DNA from: a virus
Virus record (IMG/VR): IMGVR_UViG_3300027851_000089
Span: 1-31,111 of that record
Length of the DNA: 31,111 bases
Reading direction: 5' to 3' (one strand)
The position numbers and the translations under genes were made by a program. The notes under the pieces are model-generated. The model did no database searches. It had not been told where the DNA came from and saw nothing but the letters and a program-made list of their open reading frames with translations. Positions 17,878 to 26,479 of this stretch are shown in pieces; the first letter of the stretch is position 1, and every line of letters starts with the position of its first letter.

Positions 17878-18621
17878 TTATGCGTCAGGGAAAGGTGCGT
17901 CTGCTATGGTGTAACTGTCAGTGTAACGAGCAACCCCTTTAGTGGCCCGCACTTCGTCAATCCAGCCTTCAAGTCTGCGTTCTGTTGGGGACGATGTCCC
18001 TACCAAAACTTCTGAAGCAGAGTCATATGATTGGTTGTTAGACACAGTGCCCAACAGCACGCCGTCAATAAAGAATCGAAGGCTTGTGCCAGAACGGCAC
18101 CAAGCCACAGCGTACCAAGTATCAAGGCTACGGGTGAAATTAACAGAGGAATCCCATGCCGTATTGGCGCGCCCCAGGCGAATCTGGCTGCCAATGAATG
18201 CAGCATCAAAACCGCCGTTGCCAGAACTACCGAATATCCCGGCGTCGGCAAGAGAAGAAAACCGGACACGAGCCTCCAACGTGAAGTCGCCGGTGCCAAA
18301 GTTGAAATCAGAATTAGCTGGGGTAGATATTCTTGCCCCTGCTGTCAGGCGCAACGATGACCCACCAAAAACACTCTGGGCAGTTGTGATAACCGCACCT
18401 CCAACAGCGGTGAATGTTTTTGGTCTAGGGCTGCTGTCCGTAAAGACCGTAGAATTGTTAGCCCCCTCAAAATGCAGTAAAGAGGCCACGGCGTCTATGT
18501 CAGGGTCGCCAGCGCCTCCGCTTCCAGCATCCACCCTCCCATAAACCCCGCCCGCCTTGTGGTACACGCCACGGACAGCAGCCGACAAGGTAGCCCGGAT
18601 AGGTGAAGGAAGCGAACTCAT
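17878..18621 (-). CDS. LamG / concanavalin-like domain virion protein
   Basis: This 247-residue protein has an N-terminal stretch of about 45 residues, then VASLLHFEGANNSTVFTDSS, FGGSSLRLTAGARI and FTLEARVRF. WYAVAWCRSGTSLRFFIDG comes next, and the ending is LEGWIDEVRATKGVARYT. This is the classic LamG_3 (laminin-G-like jelly-roll) pattern in full. Such domains bind sugars or calcium and in phages usually decorate heads or tails. The ATG overlaps the previous stop (ATGA). It is the last gene of the head transcription unit, directly before a terminator. The ligand is unknown. Confidence 0.85.
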   Translation of the reverse strand: MSSLPSPIRATLSAAVRGVYHKAGGVYGRVDAGSGGAGDPDIDAVASLLHFEGANNSTVFTDSSPRPKTFTAVGGAVITTAQSVFGGSSLRLTAGARISTPANSDFNFGTGDFTLEARVRFSSLADAGIFGSSGNGGFDAAFIGSQIRLGRANTAWDSSVNFTRSLDTWYAVAWCRSGTSLRFFIDGVLLGTVSNNQSYDSASEVLVGTSSPTERRLEGWIDEVRATKGVARYTDSYTIADAPFPDA

Positions 18622-18854
18622 TGGTCGGCCTGTACGACAGGAGTGCCGCTCACTGCAACAAACTGATACTGAGCATTGGCGATAGGATTCTCAATCATGG
18701 GTGCGACATCAGCGCCCAACTCGCCAACGTTAACCCAGGCAGCGCCTGCAGTGCCTCGACGTTGAAGCAAGGCTCGACCACCAGACACTTGTGCGATGAA
18801 CGAGCCTGCAGCGGGAGTGAAGGGAGTGTTAAGTGCAGAAGCGATGGTAGCCAT
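18618..18854 (-). CDS. Small structural protein of unknown function
   Basis: This 78-residue protein opens MATIASALNTPFTPAAGSFI, followed by AQVSGGRALLQRR and GAAWVNVGELGADVAPMIEN. The pattern (small beta protein with 'GR..L.RR...G..W..VGEL') recalls short virion components in which a residue-level scalar such as 'mean of noise' is annotated in some phages; I cannot assign it. AAGGA lies upstream of the ATG. It is coupled to the LamG gene. Confidence 0.6.
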   Translation of the reverse strand: MATIASALNTPFTPAAGSFIAQVSGGRALLQRRGTAGAAWVNVGELGADVAPMIENPIANAQYQFVAVSGTPVVQADQ

Positions 18855-18863
18855 AGCAAGTCC

Positions 18864-19121
18864 TTATTTCTTGGAAGCGGGAGCCGTTTGGGCCGGTGCT
18901 GGGGCCGAAGGTGCCTGGGCCTTTGCCGGTGCGCTCACAGGGGCAGCAACGGGCGCTGGCTCGGCCACGATGGCGGGCTGGGTCTGGAGCCAGGGCGAGG
19001 GCTTGACCTTGACGCGCACACCGGGGGCGTAGCGCACCTTGGAGGTGGGGTCGGTGAATGCGAACTGAGCGGTGTTGGTGAACCAAGCACCGTCTTCGTC
19101 TACGATGATCTGTTGCTGCAT
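18864..19121 (-). CDS. Small protein with Ala/Pro-rich tail after the capsid gene
   Basis: I place the start at 19121 (MQQQIIVDEDGAWFTNTAQF), where GGAGAAGACAC precedes the ATG; the longer frame begins inside a strong palindrome. The 85-residue product has an N-terminal globular half ending VRYAPGVRVKVKPSPW and a C-terminal Ala/Pro-rich flexible tail ending in lysines. Small accessory proteins like this often follow the major capsid gene. No family recognised. Confidence 0.62.
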   Translation of the reverse strand: MQQQIIVDEDGAWFTNTAQFAFTDPTSKVRYAPGVRVKVKPSPWLQTQPAIVAEPAPVAAPVSAPAKAQAPSAPAPAQTAPASKK

Positions 19122-19136
19122 GTGTCTTCTCCAATA

Positions 19137-19162
19137 AGTAAGGGCCATTGCTGGCCCTTACT
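19137..19162 (-). terminator. Strong palindrome between capsid and following gene
   Basis: AGTAAGGGCCA pairs perfectly with TGGCCCTTACT around a 4-base loop. It lies between the major capsid stop (19180) and the next start. There is no clear U-run on the minus strand, so it may be a partial terminator, an RNA-processing site, or a 3'-end stabiliser for the capsid message. Confidence 0.6.
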
Positions 19163-19179
19163 GTATCACGTTTCAGTGC

Positions 19180-20391
19180 TTAGGAACTGATGACCATTGC
19201 GTCGAACAGGCGCAGGTCGGTGTCACCGAAGGTGCGGAAGACCTCTTCCGACCAGTCCATGCGCATGGCGGTGGTCTTCTTCATGGCGTACTCTTCGATG
19301 GCGTTGTACATCGCAGCAGTGTTCTGCACCAGGGTGATGGCCGAGGTTGCATCCACAGCGTAGATGGTGTTGGCGGGCACCGGGCCACCGTCAGCAGCAC
19401 TCTCCACCAAGAAGATTCGAACGTCGTTGCCGAAGCCCACGTTCACTGCCACACCTTGAGGGTCAATGCGGGCAAGCGTCGGGTCGTAGTTGTTCGAACC
19501 GGGGCGACCAGTGCGGCCTTCCACCTTCAGGTAGGTGTCGATGTCCATGATCGCGTGCGTGATGCGACGGAACTTGCGGTTGCGGGCCAGGAACTTGGTC
19601 CAGGCTTTGTGCGTCAGCACGCCACCAGTGGAGGTAGAGTCCAACGAAGCCGAAGTCACCACCGACACAGCACCCACGTTCAGGTCGCCGTCACCTTCCC
19701 ACAGGGAGTTGATGTAGTTGTAGGCGCGTTGGTCACGCTCAACTTGCAGGTAGCGGGCAGTCGTCATGGTCACGAAGTCCAGCGTGGTAGCACGCAAGGC
19801 TTGATCGGTCCATTCCATGCCGATGGTCCAGCTGCCGATACGACGGATGCGGTCGGCAGTCTTGAAGGTCAGCATCTTCGGGGGCAGGGCACCCTGGGAA
19901 GCACGACCGGCTTTGGCTTGCTCAGGACCACCGGCAGTACCGTAGTCGATCACCGGCTGTTCGAACACTTCGCTGGTCAGCGACAAGCGCGGGCCAACCA
20001 TGCCGTAGAACGTGTCGATGTCGGTGGTGCGGTCTTGTGCGACTTGGCTCTCGATGGCTTCGAGAATCGAAATCACGGTCAGAGCACGCGAAGCCGAACC
20101 AAAGGGCGAGGTTGCCGTAGCGGTATTGGACACAGCACCGTAGCCGCCGTCCATCAGCGAGGCCATCGGAGTCGGTCGCAGACCGAAGGGGTTCTTGTTC
20201 CCAGGCAGGACGATACCGATGGATGCTTGGATTTGGTTGAAGGCAGGGCCGATAGCCAGATCAGCGTCGTGGTACTTCTGGTTGATGTACTGAGGCGGGG
20301 TCAGGCCACTGGCCTTGGCTTCGCCAATCAGCTGTTCAGCGGTGAAGTCAACTTGGTGGGTTGCACCAGCTTTGTCGATGTATGCGGGCAT
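19180..20391 (-). CDS. Major capsid protein (HK97-type fold inferred)
   Basis: This 403-residue protein has CGGAGTAAGAAATC ahead of its ATG. It is placed after the protease/scaffold and putative decoration genes, the canonical position for the capsid subunit. Sequence features include a helical N-terminal region of about 55 residues, VGPRLSLTSEVFEQPVIDYG, and RIRRIGSWTIGMEWTDQALR. Further on are FLARNRKFRRITHAIMDIDT and RMDWSEEVFRTFGDTDLRLF. The last resembles the end of phage capsid proteins. A strong ribosome-binding site and a 3' palindrome suit a very abundant product. Function is inferred from order, size and style. Confidence 0.82.
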   Translation of the reverse strand: MPAYIDKAGATHQVDFTAEQLIGEAKASGLTPPQYINQKYHDADLAIGPAFNQIQASIGIVLPGNKNPFGLRPTPMASLMDGGYGAVSNTATATSPFGSASRALTVISILEAIESQVAQDRTTDIDTFYGMVGPRLSLTSEVFEQPVIDYGTAGGPEQAKAGRASQGALPPKMLTFKTADRIRRIGSWTIGMEWTDQALRATTLDFVTMTTARYLQVERDQRAYNYINSLWEGDGDLNVGAVSVVTSASLDSTSTGGVLTHKAWTKFLARNRKFRRITHAIMDIDTYLKVEGRTGRPGSNNYDPTLARIDPQGVAVNVGFGNDVRIFLVESAADGGPVPANTIYAVDATSAITLVQNTAAMYNAIEEYAMKKTTAMRMDWSEEVFRTFGDTDLRLFDAMVISS

Positions 20392-20421
20392 GATTTCTTA
20401 CTCCGTTTTCTTGGGTGTTGA

Positions 20422-20904
20422 TTAGACGCGCTCGATCACGCCGGTGGTGCCCACAGCGCCGGTACCAGCGGTACCCAGCGACACGACACGCCACATGTAC
20501 GGAGCAGCAGCTTGGCTGGTGGCCGTGCAGACCTTGGGGAAGGCGCTCAGTGCAGTGCCTTTGGCGACCGGGGTGCCCGTCACCACGTAGTCACCGATAG
20601 CGACCGCACCCGTACCGGGGGTAGCTTGCAGACCATCGAATGTGACGCTCATGCGGGTACCGCTGGCGGCAAGCACCGAAGCGATGGTGAAACCGTTCTG
20701 GGGTGCCAGTTCGACGGCGTACACGACGCCTTCGATGGGGTTGCCCACTGCGCAGTTGTCGTAGCGGCTTTCGCCCACGAGTTTGCAGAATTTGCCGACT
20801 TCAGCTTGCGTCAGCTGGTTGCCAGCCCCGCTGCCTGCGCCGTAACGAACAGTCACGGCAGCTGCATCAGGAACCGAGGGTGCGATGAAATGGTCGAGTG
20901 CCAT
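20422..20904 (-). CDS. Putative capsid decoration protein
   Basis: This 160-residue protein starts MALDHFIAPSVPDAAAVTVR, with AAGGAAGAATC upstream. It is beta-rich and neutral, and contains LVGESRYDNCAVGNPIEGVV and ATPGTGAVAIGDYVVTGT. It sits between the protease/scaffold gene and the major capsid gene, where lambda has gpD. On that basis a capsid-stabilising decoration role is likely, but it is larger than gpD (110 residues) and I do not recognise a family motif. Confidence 0.62.
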   Translation of the reverse strand: MALDHFIAPSVPDAAAVTVRYGAGSGAGNQLTQAEVGKFCKLVGESRYDNCAVGNPIEGVVYAVELAPQNGFTIASVLAASGTRMSVTFDGLQATPGTGAVAIGDYVVTGTPVAKGTALSAFPKVCTATSQAAAPYMWRVVSLGTAGTGAVGTTGVIERV

Positions 20905-20913
20905 GATTCTTCC

Positions 20914-21489
20914 TTACTTCTTCAGAGTTTGGGTTTTGAAAGCGAACAGGGGGTCGGCAATCGCGGCCACCTGTTTGACTACCGGGTCGGCTTTGACTTC
21001 AGGCTTCTCAGTAGACGCAGTGGTTGCCGCAACCTTGCCGGGTTTGAACGCTGCCTTGAAAGCAGCGTCCAACTCGGCGTGAGACTCAACGAGTGCTTTC
21101 GCATCCATCTTGTCCACTTCCACACTGCGGCTCAGTGCCACAGCAAGGTTCTTGGTCGATGCTTGCACGATACCCACCAACGAAGCTTGCACTTCTTGGA
21201 GAGCGGCGACTTGCGAAGCAGCAGCGGAGGCCTGGAGGTTGGCTTGTGCCAACGCAGTCTGTGCAGCCGAAAGCTCGGTCTTCAAGAAAGCGACAATTTC
21301 GTTGTCGTTTTGTGTGGTGGCTTGCGCCCCCACATTTTCTTGAGAGGCTTCAGCTGCCACACTGGAATCGGTAGAGTCATCGTCCCCGCCCGTTTGTTCG
21401 GCCAACGCAGCTTGGGTTTCTGCGTCAATCGAAGCACCAGCGGCAATCGCTGCGATTTGTTCGGGGGTGAAAGTCTTTTTGAGTGCCAT
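20914..21489 (-). CDS. Possible nested scaffold protein from an internal start
   Basis: In-frame ATGs at 21498 and 21489 (MALKKTFTPEQIAAIAAGAS) lie exactly at the junction between protease and scaffold domains, with GGAATGACCACT before the second. Use of the latter would give 191 residues comprising only the helical scaffold region, as with lambda Nu3 inside gene C. The ribosome-binding sequence is modest, so this is an inference from domain layout and precedent. Confidence 0.45.
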   Translation of the reverse strand: MALKKTFTPEQIAAIAAGASIDAETQAALAEQTGGDDDSTDSSVAAEASQENVGAQATTQNDNEIVAFLKTELSAAQTALAQANLQASAAASQVAALQEVQASLVGIVQASTKNLAVALSRSVEVDKMDAKALVESHAELDAAFKAAFKPGKVAATTASTEKPEVKADPVVKQVAAIADPLFAFKTQTLKK

Positions 21490-22410
21490 AGTGGTCATTC
21501 CGTGTTTGGGGGCATTATCAGCCAGGAATTCGGTGGCAACAATGCCTGCTGTTGCAGAAACACCAAAATTGACGGGAGTGCGTGCCACAAGCTTGGTATT
21601 GGAGGCTGCGTAGGCAAGTGCCTCGGTGTAGTTACCCAAGGCGTCGATCAAGCCTGCCTCCAGGCCACGCTTGCCGATGAACTCGCGTCCTTGCCCCATC
21701 ACTTGATCTGCGATCATGGTAGTGGTGTTACGGTTCTCTGCCACTACACCGACGAAACCCTCGTACATGTCGTTCAACTGCAGCTGAATTTCTGCCTTGG
21801 CTTCCTCACTCAGCGGCTCATACGGGTTCGCCAGCATCTTGTAACGCCCAGCACGCATCACCGTGGTAGTGATGCCTTCACGCTCTTCCATTTTGCTGTA
21901 CTCACGGTGAATTCGAATCACACCAATCGAACCCGTCACCGCAGTCTCACTGGCAATGAGGTAGGGCGCATTGCTAAAGAGCCAGTAGCCAGCACTTGCT
22001 GCCAAGTCGGTGTAGCCCGTCATGGGTTTGGCCTGAGCAAGTGCTTTCAGGATGCTTGCACACTGGTTGCAACCTGCCACACTGCCCCCAGGAGAGGCCA
22101 CAGCCAACAGCAAACGTGGCGCTTGACGGTCGCCAGCGGCCAATGCAGCCGCTTGTGCGATGTCATCGTAGCCGATGATGCCCCAGGCGCGAAAGAACGG
22201 GCCGGTGTAGCCGCTCACGAGGTGGCCGCTGATTTTCAGGACACCGACTGCGCCGTCACGTTCGTACAGGTCTTCAAACGTGTCCTCTGGCTCGTCCGTA
22301 TCGGCCTTGGCTTCGAAAGCCGTGACGGCCTTTTGCAGCGTGGCTTGAAAGTCGGCGTAAGATTGTTGGCTACCGAACCACAGGTTTGGATTGACTTCGA
22401 ATTTAAGCAT
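20914..22410 (-). CDS. S49 head maturation protease fused to scaffold (lambda gpC/Nu3-like)
   Basis: The 498-residue start at 22410 (MLKFEVNPNLWFGSQQSYAD) is preceded by AAAGGAAATTCAA; the longer open frame to 22602 is not supported. Residues about 55-265 form an S49 (SppA/ClpP-fold) peptidase with VASPGGSVAG, the nucleophile region DLAASAGYW (Ser139) and ETAVTGSIGV. The catalytic-lysine region is AGRYKMLANPYEPLSEE (Lys191). Residues 308-498 are a separate Ala/Gln-rich, coiled-coil-forming domain that resembles a scaffold. In lambda such scaffolds are also made alone from an internal start. The gene overlaps the portal stop by 8 bases. It processes the procapsid and directs capsid assembly. 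Confidence 0.88.
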   Translation of the reverse strand: MLKFEVNPNLWFGSQQSYADFQATLQKAVTAFEAKADTDEPEDTFEDLYERDGAVGVLKISGHLVSGYTGPFFRAWGIIGYDDIAQAAALAAGDRQAPRLLLAVASPGGSVAGCNQCASILKALAQAKPMTGYTDLAASAGYWLFSNAPYLIASETAVTGSIGVIRIHREYSKMEEREGITTTVMRAGRYKMLANPYEPLSEEAKAEIQLQLNDMYEGFVGVVAENRNTTTMIADQVMGQGREFIGKRGLEAGLIDALGNYTEALAYAASNTKLVARTPVNFGVSATAGIVATEFLADNAPKHGMTTMALKKTFTPEQIAAIAAGASIDAETQAALAEQTGGDDDSTDSSVAAEASQENVGAQATTQNDNEIVAFLKTELSAAQTALAQANLQASAAASQVAALQEVQASLVGIVQASTKNLAVALSRSVEVDKMDAKALVESHAELDAAFKAAFKPGKVAATTASTEKPEVKADPVVKQVAAIADPLFAFKTQTLKK

Positions 22411-23953
22411 TTGAATTTCCTTTAGGCTGTGCCGGTGTGTTGGGTGCAATATTGTCGGGCGCACCGCCCATATTGCCGGTCTGACTGACGTTGTTGCCGT
22501 TCTCCGCTTGGGTCGATGTACCACCCATGAACATCGTACCAGCCAGCGGCACGTGGCCGTCACGTGGCAGGTGGCCCGTAAGTTCGATGCTGGCTTCTTC
22601 ATCGGTGATGAAGCCCAGGCTCAACTGCTGCAGGATGCGGCTTTGCTTCATCGACTTGTAGGCTTCCAACTCGTTCTGTGGGCGCAAGTCCAAGTCTTCG
22701 TAGCGAAACTCCACGTGGCAGTCTTGTGCCAGCAAGCGTACTGCCACAGTCAGCGCACGACTGTACAGCACATTCAACTTGCGACGCACAATGTCAGCGT
22801 TCTTCAAGAACAGCATCGTACTGGTCGTCGCAGCGCTGCTATTGCCATCACGCCCCAGAATCGCAGGCATGGTCTTGGCACCGGCAGCAAGCTTGCTCTC
22901 CAGAATCTTCAGCACAGTCTGCATCGTATCGGCAATGTTGCCGTTGCTGCTGCCATTTGTGCCAAGCAAGCTGTACTGCACGCTGTCAAAGCTCACCAAA
23001 GCGTCTTCTGGCTGGATGTTCGACAGCTGCTGCGTGATGCCTGCAATCAGCGTGTTATAGAACTCGCCCAACTTTACCGGGTCGTTGCTGATGTCTGGAC
23101 TGACGCTAGACTTGATCTTCTCTTCAATGATCGTTGCCGTCAAACGCGGCTGAATCACACGCTGCATGGAGCGGCGCACATCGTTCAGGAACTGTGCGTC
23201 GGCAATCACGCTTTGTATTGCCGACTCAAAGTAACTGGTGCTGTACGCATTGAGCAAGTCTTGGTCGATGCTTACGTAGAAGAAAGTCGGGATGTCAAGC
23301 TTTCGCTCTTGACCGCCGATGATCTGTACCGGGTACACGCCAGTGTCTTCTTCCTTGAACACCAACTTGGTGACACTCACTGCCTGCAAGAACGTGGGCA
23401 GGCGTTGCTTGTCCAGTGCAAGTTCCAGACCTGCACTGCCGTAGGCTAACATTTCCTGACCCAGCGACTCTGACAGCGATTGTAGGTCAGTGACAGGGTT
23501 GTAGCCCAGAGTCGGGTCGCCCAGGTAGGTGACTCGGCGCAGAATTTCGTGAGCAAGTTTCGTGGCCTCCACGTTGATCGCCCCATCGGGGTCGCGTGCC
23601 ACGATGGTGTACTTCTCAGGTATGCCGACCCGTAGGTAGCTTTTCGTCGTTGCGCTCAGGTCTGGACTGGCCGCGATGTAGCTGCGCATGATGGCGCGGC
23701 TGTCTGCGCCTGCCCGCAGCGTGGTCGTGTCGGTGTTGGCCAGCCGTGCGTCGGGTCGCTGCAGGTTTGCCGTGGACTTGGCAACCTGCGTCTTCCAGCT
23801 TTGCAGCGCGGTGGGCTTATTGGGCGCTTTGCCAGGAGGCACAGACGGCAGCTGCCCCGGTCCTGCCTGGGTGCGGTTGAATAGGCGGTCGAAGAAGCTC
23901 ATAGCAGCGGATTCTCCCACGGTTTGCGGGTTTGTGGTGTTACGTTCGGCCAT
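22403..23953 (-). CDS. Portal protein
   Basis: This 516-residue protein lies between large terminase and the head protease, which is the portal position. Recognisable parts are MSFFDRLFNR near the N-terminus, SADLSATTKSYLRVGIPEKY-like sequence at about 95-115 and LGQEMLAYGSAGLELALDKQ, the 'G.a.le' core of portal wings. QRVIQPRLTATIIEEKIKSS follows, and near the end LSLGFITDEEASIELTGHLP, a portal C-terminal signature. It forms the dodecameric DNA gate and nucleates procapsid assembly. The start at 23953 overlaps the terminase stop; MSFFDRLF at 23902 has a GGGAG upstream and is a possible alternative. Confidence 0.88.
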   Translation of the reverse strand: MAERNTTNPQTVGESAAMSFFDRLFNRTQAGPGQLPSVPPGKAPNKPTALQSWKTQVAKSTANLQRPDARLANTDTTTLRAGADSRAIMRSYIAASPDLSATTKSYLRVGIPEKYTIVARDPDGAINVEATKLAHEILRRVTYLGDPTLGYNPVTDLQSLSESLGQEMLAYGSAGLELALDKQRLPTFLQAVSVTKLVFKEEDTGVYPVQIIGGQERKLDIPTFFYVSIDQDLLNAYSTSYFESAIQSVIADAQFLNDVRRSMQRVIQPRLTATIIEEKIKSSVSPDISNDPVKLGEFYNTLIAGITQQLSNIQPEDALVSFDSVQYSLLGTNGSSNGNIADTMQTVLKILESKLAAGAKTMPAILGRDGNSSAATTSTMLFLKNADIVRRKLNVLYSRALTVAVRLLAQDCHVEFRYEDLDLRPQNELEAYKSMKQSRILQQLSLGFITDEEASIELTGHLPRDGHVPLAGTMFMGGTSTQAENGNNVSQTGNMGGAPDNIAPNTPAQPKGNSNA

Positions 23954-25634
23954 AAGTGCCGTATTTGGGCGCTTGCGCGATGCTTATGAGTGGCACCCCA
24001 GCACTCAGACTACCAACACCACCGACTGTAAACCGCAGCTTTGCAGCTATCCACAGGTACAGCGTTGCAAAGTGCATGTGATCGTTCTCTTGTCCGGTTT
24101 TCTCCCAGATGTATGCAAGTTCTCCTTTGTCAGTGAACTTCTGCACACGCTTAAGGCTCAGCATCTGGTCTTTGTAGTAGGTGTCCAGATCGCTTGACTG
24201 AATGGCCCAAGTTCCGGCTTTAATGACACCAAGCAAGGTGTCTAGCGCGATGGTGCGATTGACCTTTACCAATCGCATTGCCATTTTGCCTTCTTCTGGG
24301 TTTTCTTCTTCCTCTTCAGTCGTAAACGGCGTGGGCTTTTTCGTGTTCACGAACATTGCACCCCAATTGTTTGGCCGTGCTTTGCAGATTCGCGTGACCA
24401 AGTCCGTGTAGGGTTGGCTGTCGTGGACCGCTACCACGACTCGGTACTCGGCAGCAAGCTCTAGCGTGCGCTTCTCATACTGCGTGTAGTGGCAAGTTTC
24501 CCGATGCACGATTACGAACGTGCCCTGGCTCTCTCGCCCGATCATGATGTGGCAAGTTAGACCTAAGTCTCCACCCATCACGTGAAATTCGCTGGACTTG
24601 AGGTCGGAGCGAACCGTTGCGCGTTCGATGTCGCTGGCAAGGATTGCTTCGTCTTTCTCTTCTCCTGTCAAACCGAGCGCCTGGTTCTTAAATTCGCTGT
24701 ATCGCTCGTACTTTGTGCTGGTGTCGATCAAGTAAGGGACAGAAATAATGGTCGGAACACTGAAGGGTGTGATGTAAAAGGCGTGTGCCTCGTGGTTTTC
24801 GTGTGCGTTTTCGCACACAAACTCCATTCTGGAGGCGTGCAAGTTGGGATTTCTGCCGCATTTTGGGCACCGCAACTCAGCTTCTTTCCACCGAATCGTG
24901 TGGATATTTCGCTTTGTAATCTCTTCCAGAGGCTTGTTGTAGCCTGGAATGTGTACATGTTCGAAGTAATCCGGCATAAAAAGGTGGTTGCAGCAGTCAC
25001 ATTTGTGTATCTGACGGAACCTTTTCGCAGTTTCTGCCTCTTTACTCACCCCATATTTGTCAATTGTGGGCGTGCTGAAGATTTTTCGCAGCTTGTGTGG
25101 TTTGTTTTGCAAGCGGGAGATATAGACCGATGTCTGTGTGATGTCGGACTTGTCGAATTCGTCGTGAATCAGGCAGTTGGCAGGCGTAGACAGGGCTTGG
25201 GTGTCGGATTTCGTACCCTTGAAGAACAGGAAGCTGTTTCGTCCGAACTGCTTCATCTCGCTGTTGTTCATGTTGGGGTTTACCAGACGTTTTACCTCTG
25301 GTGATGCCTCAATCATGGGGTCAATACGGGTCCGGTTATTTTTCTCTGCATCGGAAGAACTCGGGAAGGTGTAGATGACCGTGAAGTCGTCTTGAGTGCA
25401 GCACAAGGCCACCGCGTAGCGGTACGAAAGCTCGGATACGCCCACCTGAGCTGGTTTTACGGTGATGGTGGTGTTGGCTTCGTCGCGCAGGATGGCAAGC
25501 TGGTATTCGTAGCTTCGGAAGGAGTACCGTCGATTGTTGATGTACGTGTTTTTGCTTATCCAAGGGTCAAGCGTAGTGATGCCGTAGACGTTTTTTACGC
25601 CGTCTTTCACCCGTTGCAAGTGGTCTACGATCAT
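23940..25634 (-). CDS. terL: Terminase large subunit (lambda GpA type)
   Basis: This is a 564-residue DNA-packaging ATPase and nuclease. The Walker A-like motif is KPAQVGVSE (about residues 60-68), a deviant P-loop seen in the GpA family. Walker B is CLIHDEFD (154-161), and the coupling motif is FSTPT (186-190). A zinc-type knuckle follows: CDCC at 212-215 and CPKC at 256-259, as in GpA proteins. The nuclease domain has GGDLGL (Asp356) and VAVHDSQP (Asp405). It is coupled to the upstream small gene (ATGA overlap at 25631-25634). All key motifs look intact. It works with the small subunit at the portal. Confidence 0.95.
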   Translation of the reverse strand: MIVDHLQRVKDGVKNVYGITTLDPWISKNTYINNRRYSFRSYEYQLAILRDEANTTITVKPAQVGVSELSYRYAVALCCTQDDFTVIYTFPSSSDAEKNNRTRIDPMIEASPEVKRLVNPNMNNSEMKQFGRNSFLFFKGTKSDTQALSTPANCLIHDEFDKSDITQTSVYISRLQNKPHKLRKIFSTPTIDKYGVSKEAETAKRFRQIHKCDCCNHLFMPDYFEHVHIPGYNKPLEEITKRNIHTIRWKEAELRCPKCGRNPNLHASRMEFVCENAHENHEAHAFYITPFSVPTIISVPYLIDTSTKYERYSEFKNQALGLTGEEKDEAILASDIERATVRSDLKSSEFHVMGGDLGLTCHIMIGRESQGTFVIVHRETCHYTQYEKRTLELAAEYRVVVAVHDSQPYTDLVTRICKARPNNWGAMFVNTKKPTPFTTEEEEENPEEGKMAMRLVKVNRTIALDTLLGVIKAGTWAIQSSDLDTYYKDQMLSLKRVQKFTDKGELAYIWEKTGQENDHMHFATLYLWIAAKLRFTVGGVGSLSAGVPLISIAQAPKYGTYGRT

Positions 25635-25981
25635 TTGAGGGCTTGCTCATACTCTTCGAAGAACTGGCGTTGAACGTCTTCGGGTTGGTTTTTCATGGTA
25701 GCGATGATAGCCGCTTCGATTTTCTTGACCATTTCGGCGTCGTAAAGCTCGGTCTGCATCTTCACAATCTCTTTGAGAATGCTGTTGATGGTGTTCATCA
25801 CCTGTGCTACTTGGTTGGGCAGCACTTCTGAGTCGTAGCGAATCTCTTCAAGGTAGCTTTTCGCAGCCTCGTAGTTGGCAAGCAGTTCTCCGTCAAGGTT
25901 TAGCTGTTTGAGTTCCGTCAACTGGCTCTGTGGAACTGCTGGTGGGACGTATTCGTCCTTGAGTGAGAGGTCATCGAGCAT
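25631..25981 (-). CDS. Probable terminase small subunit
   Basis: I choose the ATG at 25981 (MLDDLSLKDEYVPPAVPQSQ), which has GGGA seven bases ahead; longer forms begin at 25987 or at a TTG. The 116-residue product is largely helical, with QLTELKQLNLDGELLANYEA, then a region ending VLPNQVAQVMNTINSILKEI and VKMQTELYDAEMVKKIEAAI. This 'NQKAQV.NT..S.L.ELVK.Q..LY.AE' pattern is familiar from proteins encoded directly before large terminase genes. Small terminases recognise the packaging site and stimulate the motor. Assignment is by position and this pattern. Confidence 0.65.
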   Translation of the reverse strand: MLDDLSLKDEYVPPAVPQSQLTELKQLNLDGELLANYEAAKSYLEEIRYDSEVLPNQVAQVMNTINSILKEIVKMQTELYDAEMVKKIEAAIIATMKNQPEDVQRQFFEEYEQALK

Positions 25982-26171
25982 TGTCATTTCCCAAGACAAA
26001 TTCGAACATGGCTTTCGCTTGTTCGTGGGTGAGCAGGTTTGTTCCTGTGGGCCAGCTGTGACTGTCTGGGTTTTGGTGTTCGTGAGGTTTGAAGCTGATA
26101 CCTGCGTCTGGGTAGAAGTCTTTCGGTAGCTTCCAGGCCATGAAGATGGTTGCCATTTCGTCTGTGGTCAT
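25971..26171 (-). CDS. Small phage protein of unknown function
   Basis: This 66-residue protein reads MTTDEMATIFMAWKLPKDFY, then PDAGISFKP and a C-terminal THEQAKAMFEFVLG. A 'WKLP.DF.PDAGI.F' core occurs in many small proteins of proteobacterial phages, without a known role. AGAGG precedes the ATG, which overlaps the previous stop (ATGA). Its 3' end overlaps the start region of the next gene. It belongs to the packaging transcription unit. Confidence 0.7.
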   Translation of the reverse strand: MTTDEMATIFMAWKLPKDFYPDAGISFKPHEHQNPDSHSWPTGTNLLTHEQAKAMFEFVLGNDNAR

Positions 26172-26461
26172 TTCTGAGCCTCTCGGTATTGTCGTCTGAT
26201 GCGGTCGGCAGTGGCTGCGCTGACGTTGGCAAGCCTCTGGATTTCTTTCGGTGGCAAGTTGCCTAGGCTCATGCGGAAGGCCTTTCGTGCGTCAAGCAGC
26301 GCCGTCTTGTTCTTGGGCTGGCGCACACGTGGCGGGCGTTTGATGGCGCGGCGTATGGCGACAGCGTGGTAGCCGGTCGCGTCGGCAAGCTCTTGGCTGG
26401 TGATTTCCCAGGCGAGGAACTGCGCCAGGAGCGGCTTGGGGATGGCGTCGATGATCTTCAT
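26168..26461 (-). CDS. Small double helix-turn-helix DNA-binding protein
   Basis: This 97-residue basic protein has two helix-turn-helix patterns: ITSQELADATGYHAVAIRRA (about residues 20-39) and LPPKEIQRLANVSAATADRI (about 69-88). The middle is rich in Lys/Arg/Pro (KRPPRVRQPKNK). As the first gene of the packaging and head operon, it could be a transcription regulator of the late genes or the DNA-recognition part of a small terminase; the repeats just upstream (26480-26559) are candidate targets. The ribosome-binding site is poor, so the start is less certain. Confidence 0.7.
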   Translation of the reverse strand: MKIIDAIPKPLLAQFLAWEITSQELADATGYHAVAIRRAIKRPPRVRQPKNKTALLDARKAFRMSLGNLPPKEIQRLANVSAATADRIRRQYREAQK

Positions 26462-26479
26462 GAGCGCCGACTGTAGCAG

